Both the position numbers and the translations under genes were made by a program. 64,000 bases of DNA, taken from Antennarius striatus. Taxonomy: Eukaryota; Chordata; Actinopteri; Lophiiformes; Antennariidae. Shown here one piece after another: positions 37,627-64,000 of this stretch (position 1 is its first letter; every line of letters begins with the position of its first letter). The stretch lies in the NCBI RefSeq assembly GCF_040054535.1, contig NC_090791.1, forward strand, positions 15,188,327 through 15,252,326, written 5' to 3'. Below the pieces are notes generated by a model. The model had not been told where the DNA came from. It did not search any database and saw nothing but the letters and a program-made list of their open reading frames with translations.

Positions 37627-37806
37627 ATCCAACCTGAACCTCATTCCACCCCAATCCCATCCGTCTCCATGATGCATTAGATGGTTCACTACGATTAAAA
37701 ACGTGTTCTCTCCTGTTAGACGTTGTTAACTGGTTCTACTACTACTAATTTTTTGATTGAGATGTCATTGTATGTTCTGAATACACTGAAAGTTTGGCAT
37801 TCCTCG

Positions 37807-38170
37807 CATCCGTTGGAGAACACAGACAAGACCTACTGCACTGACAGGGAAGCCCTCTATGACATCTGCTTCAGCACACTCTAAACTCAACACCCCCACT
37901 TCTGGAGATCTCAACCATTTGGTGTCTGCTACCATGAGCGGAGTGGCCGCCTGTCTGTAAGCTAGCTGCCAACATGGTGCTCTTCCCTCGTCTGCACTTC
38001 TTCATTCTGGGCTTTGCTCCCCTCACCAGCAGGGGGAGCCAGCAGTACCACGCCCTCTCTGTGTGTTCACCAGTACGGAAACGTGTTCTCTCCTGTTAGA
38101 CATTGTTAACTGGTTCTACTACGACTAAGTTTATGGATCAAATGTTTTCATATGTTCTGAACACAGGTTT
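37807..38170 (+). pseudogene. partial tandem duplicate of the tubb4a 3' end
   Basis: Bases about 37811-38063 copy tubb4a exon 4 from about 36866 to 37150 (GTTGGAGAACACAGAC, GAAGCCCTCTATGACATCTG, CACCAGCAGGGGGAGCCAGC). Then 38064-38170 copies its 3' untranslated region (AACGTGTTCTCTCCTGTTAG, GTTAACTGGTTCTACTACGA; original at 37699-37790). It lacks the segment equivalent to 37151-37692, has a one-base insertion after CTTCAGCACACTC that breaks frame, and a deletion of about 30 bases before AAGCTAGCTG. It has no start codon or upstream exons, so it is non-functional. Retained introns cannot be tested because only one exon is covered; the adjacent, same-strand position favours local duplication. 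Confidence 0.85.
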
Positions 38171-38222
38171 TAAAATAGTTATAATCAAAAATATTTCTGC
38201 CTCTGGGTTTTTATTGATTGAA

Positions 38223-38330
38223 CTTCTTCTTTTCCTTTCGGCTTTTTCCTTCAGCGGTCGCCACAGCGAATTAGTTGCCTCCATCTAACCCAGTCTTCTA
38301 CATCCTCTTCTCTCACACCAACTCCCTTCA
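38223..38330 (-). mobile_element. LINE 3'-end fragment (RTE-like)
   Basis: CCTTTCGGCTTTTTCCTTCA, GGTCGCCACAGCGAATTAGT and TCTTCTCTCACACCAACTCC match the fragment at 14108-14365. Confidence 0.7.
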
Positions 38331-39055
38331 CTACTTTATACTGTTCATACTGGGTTTGGGGGGTGGTGATGGACTAAAAAATAAGTATTTCAATTGGCCA
38401 GTTAACTAGATAGAAAATATCAACTTGATGTCCACACTTATATCAAATTGGGGGATTATTCAAGGTAAAAGCAATAAATAAAATAAAGTTCTGACACGAG
38501 TTAGGGATAAAGACTTAAAATTTAAGACAAACTCAGCTCAGAAGAATCAGCTAAATGAGTTGCCATGACTAAAAAGGAATGAAATATCTGATAGTCAAAA
38601 CTAATGACAACAGTCTGAGCTTTTGTTGTATTTCACAAACCTCTTGCCATCATTTAACAAAGGAATGCATTAACACTATTTAGTAAATCATGCTTTATTT
38701 TGATGCGTTTTGCAATGCATGATTGGTTGGGTGACAGATTTTCTTCAAATTCTGTGATATTAAATTAATTTGATTGCTTAATGAACATGAAATGTACTAT
38801 TTTCTTTCATTTGTTTGCTATAGAACCTAGTGAAGTTTGAGGTAAAAGATCAACATGGATTTTTCCAGTGACTAATTCATAAACTGCAAAATCAAGTACA
38901 GGTACATGCTATAATAAGGCAAAAGACAGGAAAACATCTGTAAACTAAAATACTTTTTGGTGCTGAAACACTAAAGCTCATCTGCAGAGGAAATGTTTCA
39001 AAATAGACTATAAAGTTAAATATTTTATGTCACTCAATTCGGAAAGTGAAACCCA
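38331..39055. other. no gene seen
   Basis: AT-rich intergenic DNA between the tubulin duplicate and a Tc1 remnant. Confidence 0.4.
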
Positions 39056-39660
39056 TATATAGATTTATTACACACGTAGTGAAATATTTCAAGCCTTTAT
39101 TTCTTTAAATTTTGGTGATTACGGCTTACAGATAATGAAAACGTGAAATTTTCTGTGTCATAAAATTTGAATGCTGTGGCAAAGTTAATATTGGAAAGTC
39201 ATGGTGTCACACCCTAATCATCTATACCTGCAGAGGAATCCTCTCAGTTTGGGTCAGTAGGCTGCACAATCATAGGTAAGACTGTTGACTTGACAGCTGT
39301 GCAGAATACAGTCATTGACACCCTCCACAAAGAAGGAAAGCTTCAAAATGTCATTGTTGAACAAGCCGGTTGTTCACAAATCCAAGCATATCTAGGGGAA
39401 GTTGAATGGAAAGTAAAAGTGTGGTAGGAAATGGAGCACCAGTAAACAGGATAACTGCATCCTTGAGAGGATTGTCAAGCAAAATCCATTCAGGAATTTC
39501 ACAAGCAGTGGATTGAGGCTGGGGTCGGTGCATCAAGAAACACTATGCACAGACAAATCTTAGACATTGGCTGCAAATGTTACATTCCTTGTGTTGAGTC
39601 ACTCCTGAACCAGAAACAATGTCAGAATCGTCTGACCTGGACTTACTGTTGCTACAGTTA
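39056..39660 (+). mobile_element. decayed Tc1-like transposon
   Basis: TTCAAGCCTTTATTTCTT, GATTACGGCTTACAG, AGTCATTGACACCCTCCACA, GAGAGGATTGTCAAGCAAAA and CTCCTGAACCAGAAACAATG occur in the order of a common fish Tc1-like transposase gene. The frame is broken by many small deletions, and the sequence loses similarity after TCGTCTGACCTGG near 39643, so the catalytic C-terminal half is absent. Confidence 0.7.
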
Positions 39661-40993
39661 GTATTACTTTGGGTTTCCATGTTATCTGCTGGTGTTGGTT
39701 ACATGTTTTTGTGGTCCACAGTCAACACAGCGATCTGTAAATTCGACAGCACTTCATGCTTCCTTGTGCTGACCAGCTTTATTGAAATGTTGATTTCGTC
39801 TTCCAGCAGGACTTGAGACCTATTGACACAGCAAAAGGTATTGATAGCTGGATCAATGATCATGATGGTACTGTGCTTGATTGGCCAGAAAAAAACTGAA
39901 GATGAGAGATGTAATAAATCTATCCGAGTCTCACTCTCTGAAATGAGTGACAAAAAATATTGAACTTTTCCTTGAAATTCTATTTTTTTATATGTATCTG
40001 CATCTTTTTATTTTCATTTATTTGACCTAGCGTGTTTGTGAATTTAACCCACAGCACACAACAAATGTAAATAAATCTGTGTCTGTGAAGATTTTAAATT
40101 ATCCCGTTCATGCACTCTTGTTGGAAGTCCAATTGACTTAATTCAACATTCTATGGGAAATATTTATCACAGCACTGGTTTTCTTCATCTCAAAATGACA
40201 ACCTGGGCATGAATCTACCTCAAGCATACAGTATTTACTATGTGAGGCCTTCAAACCTCAACTTAAATCACGGTGTTTGGTCACAAGAGAGAAAATGCAC
40301 ACCTACTAGTGGAAAAAGATGATCCTTGTCCATGCGAAGGATTATGTTTTCATCTGGGATTACAGATGGAAATATTAAGTTCGGGGAAGCTGGGGTTTTA
40401 ATGGTAATGGTTAATACTCACGACTTAATTCTATTTAAAAGCCTTCCACCAAACCATATTCAGTTCACATTTAGAGTAGCGCTTCAGTCGGTATCATCAT
40501 TTCGATTACACAAACAATTGTTACCTTATGTATCTATTGATTTTTTTCTTAGTTTACTAGAGGAGTTTGTGTGAGGATTTCTGTGCTGTTCTACATTTTG
40601 TCTAGGTGCATTTTCTATTTTTGTTATATTTTTCATAATGGCATAGTGGACTCAAATTGAGGAGCTACAGACACTATACTGGTAAGAGATTCATTTTTGT
40701 GTGCGAAGGGTTATGTACATTTAGTCATCAATGCATTATTCTCTGATTCCTTATATTTGTGAATAGAAATTTTGTATATTTTAAATTATTTTTGGCAGTT
40801 GTATTTTATGCACTTTTTCATTAATTCATGTTATAATATTACATCATAAAATTATAACTTTATTTAAAAAATCATATTGATTGTTATTATCGATCCCGAA
40901 CATGAATCCAAGACTACCTAGCGTAACATTGTCTGTATAAGGGTTTTATAGGTCTCACTATTCCCTCTTTTCTTATGGCTCTATGTGTAACAG
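39661..40993 (+). other. pcp2 upstream region; possible untranslated exon ending at 40681
   Basis: No confident coding. A stretch ending TATACTG before GTAAGAG (donor at 40682) could be a 5' untranslated exon; spliced to 40994 it carries an in-frame TGA and no ATG, so it would make the ATG at 41027 the start. A coding first exon may have been missed here. Confidence 0.35.
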
Positions 40994-46376
<5,383 letters not shown>

Positions 46377-46741
46377 TATCTTAGTATACAGTACTTTATT
46401 GTACATTACCTTCAGAGAGAGTTTGTAACAGTACATTGAGGTATAAGTAAGAGACATAGAAAATAATAATGAAATTATATTATTTATACACCACAACAAT
46501 GAGTTCTTCCTTGTGTAGAACACGTTTTTTTCAGCATTTATTTTCTTGTTTGCCAGTTAAATGTTCCCAGTGTAAAATATCCATATTTCATCTAAGTTTG
46601 TAGTCTACAAATAATGAGAAACCAGAAGTCAAAAAGTAAGAGAGGAATAAGTTGATGGTGTTGTTGAACATAGATTGACATTTTACAGAAGATAGTTTAT
46701 CTTATGCGTTATTTTGAAACGCCTCAGCTAGCTCTTGTATT
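46377..46741. other. convergent 3' regions of pcp2-like (+) and myosin heavy chain (-)
   Basis: Only about 365 bp separate the two stop codons. The minus-strand poly(A) signal AATAAA (TTTATT at 46537-46542) sits about 200 bp after the myosin stop, and the plus-strand gene has AATAAA overlapping its stop, so transcripts may overlap slightly. Confidence 0.55.
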
Positions 46742-58485
<11,744 letters not shown>

Positions 58486-58501
58486 GGTGGTACCTTAATT
58501 G

Positions 58502-58906
58502 ACTGTAAGTAGGGAGAAGACATACACACTAAATTTCTCTATTTGGTTAAATAAATGTTAACATGTTGACTTTAGGCCTGTAATTTACCCCTTCAGGTCC
58601 CAACAGAAGATGTAATTCAATCAGGTCTGTTCTTTCGATCCTATTCAACAATGTTCAAGCATGAATAAACACATAGAGAGAACTATATTCACTTAGATCT
58701 TTAAATAAAAATCATTGTTCAGCATCACTTTTGTGTACAGTGCAACATAAATAAACAGCAACAAAACAAAATAGGAATGCATGAGCATTGTAGCAAATAC
58801 ATTACGAATCAAATACTCAAACAAACATGAATTAATTGAAGTTAATGAGTACCTGAGTTGGAGGCCTTCCAGTAAATGAAAGAGTCTTGAGCAGCCTCTT
58901 TTATAG
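58502..58906 (-). promoter_or_regulatory. myosin heavy chain promoter (TATA box) and untranslated exons
   Basis: On the minus strand CTATAAAAG lies at 58906-58898, placing the start near 58870. A first untranslated exon ends at donor 58853 (CAG then GTACTC), a second ends at 58589 (GGG then GTAAAT), and the coding exon begins at 58502 after an AG acceptor. Two or three 5' exons with the ATG in the last is the usual arrangement for sarcomeric myosin genes. Confidence 0.65.
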
Positions 58907-61495
58907 AAGAGAGACTGTCTCCTCAGTAGGTGTGCCCCCCTTAATATGGTCATGCATTCTTGTCGTGTTGTCCTGTGTCAGTGACATTCACAATGATTGA
59001 TGTTTCCTCGCACTGCAGATGTCTTTTCATAATCTCTGTGGCAAAAAAGCACAGTGGCATAGTGGCTATAAAAGGATTTTTATCATATAAATTATTGAAA
59101 TGGTCTAAATGGTCGCTACCTGTCAATATTGGTAGCCAATAGTGAGTGTTAGGTGCTGTGTTACTTACCTTTGTTGACATATATTACATTTTGTAATATG
59201 AGACTTAATTTTTTTGTTTTGTTTTATGAGCTATCTTATAATACGTACACATATAGAGCTAGATTGATGTGTTTTTGAGATCATTTGTCAAATTTGGAGA
59301 TTTTGTAGAATATTGCATCACAGCATACTGCTTTATTGCTGAAGTAAAGTAGCATTTAAAGTGATCATTTCTTTTTCTTTCTTTAATCTATTTTTACTTT
59401 TTCAAAGCCATGAATGATGTAGAAACTTTTACGAAATTGTGGTGTGTAAAGAATGTCTTATTCTGGGTTGAGTGAGAAGCTTGTGTTCAGTCATTGATTG
59501 GTTTAATTCATGTGTATTTTGTGTAGTTTTTTAAAAATTGCTGTTATTTGTTTTGAATGTGAATTAATTTTTGCCTGAATTTCTTTTGGATTTTGTGTGT
59601 GTGATTATTTTGTAATTTGTTTTTTGTGAATAATCGTGCTTTAAAATATTTTCTCTTTCTTTCTTCCTTTCCTTCTTCCTTTGTTTCATTTCTGTGGTGA
59701 TGGTGTCTGGACAAGCACACAAATGTCTCTAGTGGTCAGTTGTAGGACATCCACACTTAGGATCTTTAAATAGGAGCAGAACCACTTTAATTACAGATAT
59801 ATAGAGTTATCTCAACAATATATGGCTTTCCTTTCAAAGATGTATAATCAATTAATCACTAATTATTTTAACTATCATATTATTTGACAATATAAGTGTA
59901 TTTATGGGGGATTATTTAGATTTGTCACTCACTTAATTCAAAATAAGATATACTTTCCTGTATGATCTTCATTAATTGTAACAATAATATTCTTAGAGTA
60001 CCTTATGTGGGTTCAGGCCTTGGTTTTGGAGAAGCATTTAAATGTCACTGGTATACAGTTGCAGCACAACCACACATTCTCATATGTCTGAAAAAAAAAA
60101 GATACAGGCTGAACGCCGTTCCATAAAAGCTGAAGAGGGATTACATATCGCCTTGGAATGGAGTGGACGAGCAGTTGCCATCTAGACTGGGATAAGACCC
60201 AAAATAAGTCCTGTGCCAATAAACAAGATGTTCCAGATGCCAGAACTGTAATAGTACCATGAATGAAATGTGGATCCAGGATTAGTGAAATCTACTGGCT
60301 GAATGTAGAATCAACCCGGGAAAATAAATGTACTTTATTTTTTGTGTATTTGTGTGTATTTCATGTGGATTGCTGTGTGATGTAGTGTTAATGCCTTTTA
60401 CATTTACCTGACCTTCTCACTTCAAAAAAGGAGATGACCTTGAGGAATGAGACACATGTGACCTCAGTTGGTAGGTGGGCTATTGTACAGACATGTGTTG
60501 CACACAAGCTATTCAAGTTAGGTCAAAGGTCTTTAGTTTTTTTCAGCTAACCTGAATAGTATGTGTCAAACATCTATTCAAGTAAGGTCAAGAGTCAAGA
60601 GTCATTTTTTGGCCATCTTTTTCCATCAGAGGATACGATATGTGTAAATGTATGTATTTATAAGTTTAAATGTATTTGATACTATTTTTGAGCAAACAGG
60701 AAGATAACTGTTTAGTTGCATACTTTACTTTTTGTAATGTTTCAATAAGGATGAGCACATCTTTACATTACAGTAACCTAACAGCAAATTTCTAATGTTG
60801 AAAATTTGTTACACATGGTATGAGTCCCCATGTTTCATCCTGAATACACAGCATGCTGTGGAAAAGGTCAGCAGGCATCCTGTCTTGTCTCTGCTGTTCA
60901 AATTTTTTTTTTTTTTACAAATTAATTTCTTAATTCACCTGTAAGCTTTGAGTATTTTTAGAAAGTGGCAAGAAGATGGACGCAAGTGGGGACAGATTGC
61001 CCTTCTAATTTTCTTCTTATAGATTTGAGTGTCCTTGAGCCTAGTAGATCTGCCTCTACTCAGACCTTGAACTAAAATATAACATGTCAATACATATATT
61101 TAGGAGGAGCTTGAGATGAAAAAATGTCCAGCTCATTTTAATCGACATCTATATTAAGTGAAATGTGAGACAAGTTAGATGGTAATTATTTTATTTTCAT
61201 TTTAAGCATAACGTTGTAACATGCCATGCATTACAAACATACAGACAGCTGTGTTGAATGGTTACATGATACCGTCCTCACCACTTTAAACAAAGAAAAT
61301 TGTCTTTACCACAAGTGTCTTAGTGGCAACTCCTAAATTTAGATTGGCATGCAAATGGACAAGCAGTTAGTGTCATCGTAAACGACACCTACCCCAAGGT
61401 CCAACAACACCTGTGCTTTCTTTACAGACTGTGAGGGTTTGATGCCAAAGCACAAGTGCTTTTAACAGCTGCCAATCAGATTCCCTTGGTTACAC
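58907..61495. other. myosin upstream region; no gene seen
   Basis: AT-rich non-coding DNA. It includes an E-box CAGATG near 59017 and a direct-repeat nuclear-receptor-like site AGGTCAAAGGTCT at 60520-60532. A near-repeat ATTCAAGTTAGGTCAA / ATTCAAGTAAGGTCAA occurs at 60511 and 60575. Confidence 0.4.
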
Positions 61496-61576
61496 TGTCA
61501 TGTAAACTTGCAAATATTATACAATATTTACAAGTTTACATGACATTAAAAGGATATCAATATCCTTTTAATGTCA
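61496..61576. repeat. two abutting perfect hairpins
   Basis: First hairpin 61496-61545: arms TGTCATGTAAACTTG and CAAGTTTACATGACA, with an inner AAATATT/AATATTT pair. Second hairpin 61541-61576: arms TGACATTAAAAGGATAT and ATATCCTTTTAATGTCA around a two-base loop. They share the five bases TGACA. Confidence 0.85.
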
Positions 61577-62248
61577 CCTAAAATAGAAAATTAGAAAACA
61601 AAAATCAAAAGGACAACAATCATCCAGCACTACCATGTAAAGGTTTTTGTTTTTTTTAATGTTATGTAGCATGGTCATATCCTGCAGTAAAAATGCAAAC
61701 CCAAGTTTTAATAACTTATTTTGTGTATTTATTTTGCTTTGGCTAAATCAATATTTTAATGCTATGAACTGTTGGAAGAGCCTTGTGAAACCATCAGCAC
61801 ACAGGCATTGGATAATTCTTGTTCTTGTCCTTCATTCAAATCAAGTGAATAAAGGATATCCTGCTTTCATTTCTACTATGCTGGTCATCACTGTGCATGA
61901 ATGGGCTCTGTTGGCAGCAACAAGTGGTCATAAATTTAGAGTCCCATTAGGATTCTTATTATTTCATAGTGACTGTCAAGTCTGAACACTTCAAACATTG
62001 GGATCTCTTGCCAGCAGTATCTGCAGCAGAGTACTTGAATTCCTGCTGTGGCTTTGAGATTATATTAAGCCAATTGTCATTCCACAACAGTGAGTGCTTC
62101 AACATTACAAATGTCATTGGCTAACTGTTAAATCCTTCCATAATCTCAATGTGTCAGTGGCATCAATTTTGCATTCTTTTTTAACTGATTTGTGCTACTG
62201 ATCTAACTGGACTGCTTGAGAAGATGTAGTTCTATAGTTCTACAGTAA

Positions 62249-62249
<1 letters not shown>
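61577..62249. other. no gene seen
   Basis: AT-rich. The 112-codon frame at 61647-61985 has no recognisable domain. Confidence 0.35.

Positions 62250-62322
<73 letters not shown>
62250..62322. repeat. (TAA)n microsatellite
   Basis: About 24 AAT/TAA units. Confidence 0.9.
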
Positions 62323-62325
<3 letters not shown>

Positions 62326-62414
62326 TAAATCTATGTATCTACCTTTTTTGTAGTAGACAGTACCGTATACTTTTGACGTTGATAGTATTTTTAAGTGTTT
62401 CTAGTTTCATCACC

Positions 62415-62690
62415 ATGTCAACGAGAACGGTCACCTTCTTGAGACGCGCGTCTCCAGAGCTCCTCCGCGACCTTAAGATGAAGACGTCGGTCTGAGGATT
62501 CACACGTGCATGACGTTAGCATAATACGGAAGTGCATATTTGTACACGCACGTGTGTCACGTCTGTGGGTGACGCCTGTGTTTGACACTTGCTTGTTTTC
62601 AGATGTCAGCAGAAAGTCTCGCGAGGCTTGAACTTCAGACGGACGCACGAGAGAGGAAGTGTGTGTTGGCGGTACGTCATGACTTTATCA
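62415..62690. other. CpG-rich patch, no gene recognised
   Basis: GC- and CpG-rich against the background (GAGACGCGCGTCTC palindrome at about 62439-62452, ACACGCACGTGTGTCACGTC, CGGACGCACGAGAG). Open frames on both strands have no recognisable domain. It could be an isolated CpG promoter or a repeat fragment. Confidence 0.4.
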
Positions 62691-62865
62691 ACACAAAAGG
62701 GAATCATTCAAAAGATTGACGGGGTTATCCTCCGTCAACGCTGCCCAAAAGGCTATAATGTGCTGATATCAGTTTATGTTCTATGTGTAGACTTGTCATG
62801 TCAATGTCAACCAGCAGGACAGACAGATATCATTTACAGACTCATGGCCCTGATTTACTGACCTG

Positions 62866-63215
62866 GAACTCTGGGATGTCAGTGTGGTACTGAGCTTCTT
62901 GAGGTGGACATGTGAGTGTTGGCCCATTCGTGCTTACTGACTCCTTGCCCTAGGTAGAGGAAATTAGTTACTACTGTATTACAGCTGTGAATGGTCATAT
63001 TAATAGCTAAATATTGCAGTGTGGTTGGATTTGTCCGTTTTGTAAGCTCTTAGCAGCTTGCTACTGCTGCTCACAGTGTGTTCTGTATGTTCAATTTAGA
63101 ACAGGCATAGTTAAGAAGAATGAGTATCGTTCCCTCTCCGTCTCTCTCTCTCTCAATATATATATAATATATATATACTGTATATATATATACACTGTGT
63201 ATATATATATGTATA

Positions 63216-63294
<79 letters not shown>

Positions 63295-63475
63295 CACACA
63301 CACACATATGTACTGTATATGTATAATGAAAAAACTAATTTCCCCACAGGGATAAATAAAGTAAATGACTTCTTCTTTCTTCAAATGAACAAATATTTTA
63401 CCACAGTATGCTCATTGACCATCTTAAAGTTTGGATTTGGGAACATGCCCTCCTCTCCATGTATAGAGAAGATGT
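62866..63475 (-). pseudogene. decayed remnants of a second myosin heavy chain gene
   Basis: Bases 62866-62935 (ACCTGGAACTCTGGGATGTC, TACTGAGCTTCTTGAGG, GACATGTGAGTGTTGGCCC) are a diverged copy of the myosin penultimate exon at 47553-47684, with internal deletions. Bases 63405-63475 on the minus strand read IFSIHGEEGMFPNPNFKM, a diverged copy of [20 protein letters not shown] from the motor exon at 55158-55464. Both are on the minus strand and in the order expected for a gene parallel to the intact one, rod end to the left and motor to the right, but only about 0.5 kb apart, so most of the gene between them is deleted. Frame is not maintained. Confidence 0.7.
63141..63307. repeat. compound (TC)n/(TA)n/(CA)n microsatellite
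   Basis: TC units, interrupted TA with TGTG, a long pure TA run (63230-63291), then CACACA. It lies between the two myosin remnants. Tyrosine/isoleucine frames here are artefacts. Confidence 0.9.
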
Positions 63476-64000
63476 TTGGGAATATTGTACTGAAATGACT
63501 CATATCTTGATGTGTACCAAAATACATTGTGTACATATACTGTATAAATCTTTTTTTTAAAAATTCATATATTGATATTTCACTCAAATTCCTGTATCGT
63601 GGCACATCATAAATACCTCATAACACAGCCATGAAAATAGTGCGGAAAATGGTGTAAAGTATATTAATTTATGACAATATTATGTTCAAATATTCTTGAT
63701 TGTTGGTATACTAAAAGCTTAGTACTGCATACCATTAGAACTTCAGTACAACTCATTACATTTTAAATTTACTATTTTAAATGAAACCATTTTAAGAATA
63801 TGCCATTTAAGGTAATCAGCTAAGCCCTTTTGATTTTTTTAAAATCACAGTCAGTAATGAATTTTAAATATAAACAAGCATTAAATATCAAGTTTATAGT
63901 TACAGGATATGGCTGCTACAGGCTGCTAGTCTTTTCATTAATGTGAAAAGTGTTCTAAAGTTTTTTGGAATGGACCATAATAAGGATTGCCAACTGAGAT
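63476..64000. other. no gene seen
   Basis: AT-rich non-coding sequence to the right edge. I found no further myosin-like exon in it. Confidence 0.35.

Noticed and set aside
61647-61985. 112-aa open frame
   Set aside because: AT-rich chance frame with no domain.
63071-63384. Tyr/Ile-rich open frames
   Set aside because: Produced by the TA microsatellite.

Overview
This is a teleost fish nuclear genome segment. The evidence is compact multi-exon vertebrate genes with GT-AG introns, fish-type interspersed repeats (a tRNA-derived SINE, Tc1, hAT and pogo-type elements, a Penelope-like element, RTE-like LINE tails), long AC and TA microsatellites, and a fast-type sarcomeric myosin gene. I cannot name the species. 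There is no prokaryotic, viral or CRISPR content.

Layout: (1) 1-17.5 kb is repeat-dominated. It holds only two possible coding exons of an unrecognised minus-strand gene (1-72 and 9888-9985) and a GC-rich probable promoter near 16.6-16.9 kb. (2) 17.6-18.4 kb holds pet100, a cytochrome c oxidase assembly factor, in 4 exons. (3) 20.0-31.6 kb holds stxbp2 (Munc18-2), 19 coding exons, 592 aa. (4) 34.9-37.6 kb holds tubb4a (beta-tubulin, 444 aa), followed by a broken partial duplicate of its own 3' end. (5) 41.0-46.4 kb holds a pcp2-like gene whose protein carries a long array of GoLoco motifs. (6) 46.7-58.5 kb on the minus strand holds a complete sarcomeric myosin heavy chain gene, 39 coding exons, 1941 aa. 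(7) 58.9-64 kb is non-coding except for decayed remnants of a second myosin heavy chain copy at about 62.9-63.5 kb.

The neighbourhood pet100, stxbp2, pcp2 matches the gene set on human 19p13.2, which supports the three assignments; tubb4a and the myosin gene sit among or beside them here. The genes do not form one pathway. They cover respiratory complex assembly, SNARE-mediated secretion, microtubules, heterotrimeric G-protein control and muscle contraction. pcp2 and the myosin gene converge tail to tail with about 365 bp between stop codons.

The strongest candidate for something under-described is the pcp2-like gene. Human PCP2 has two GoLoco motifs. This gene has eight with an intact or near-intact acidic/Asn-x-Gln-Arg core plus two diverged ones, arranged as repeated three-exon cassettes with conserved intron phases, so it could act as a multivalent G-alpha-GDP binding scaffold. 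Exon boundaries were set by eye from splice consensus and reading-frame continuity; all sums close in frame.
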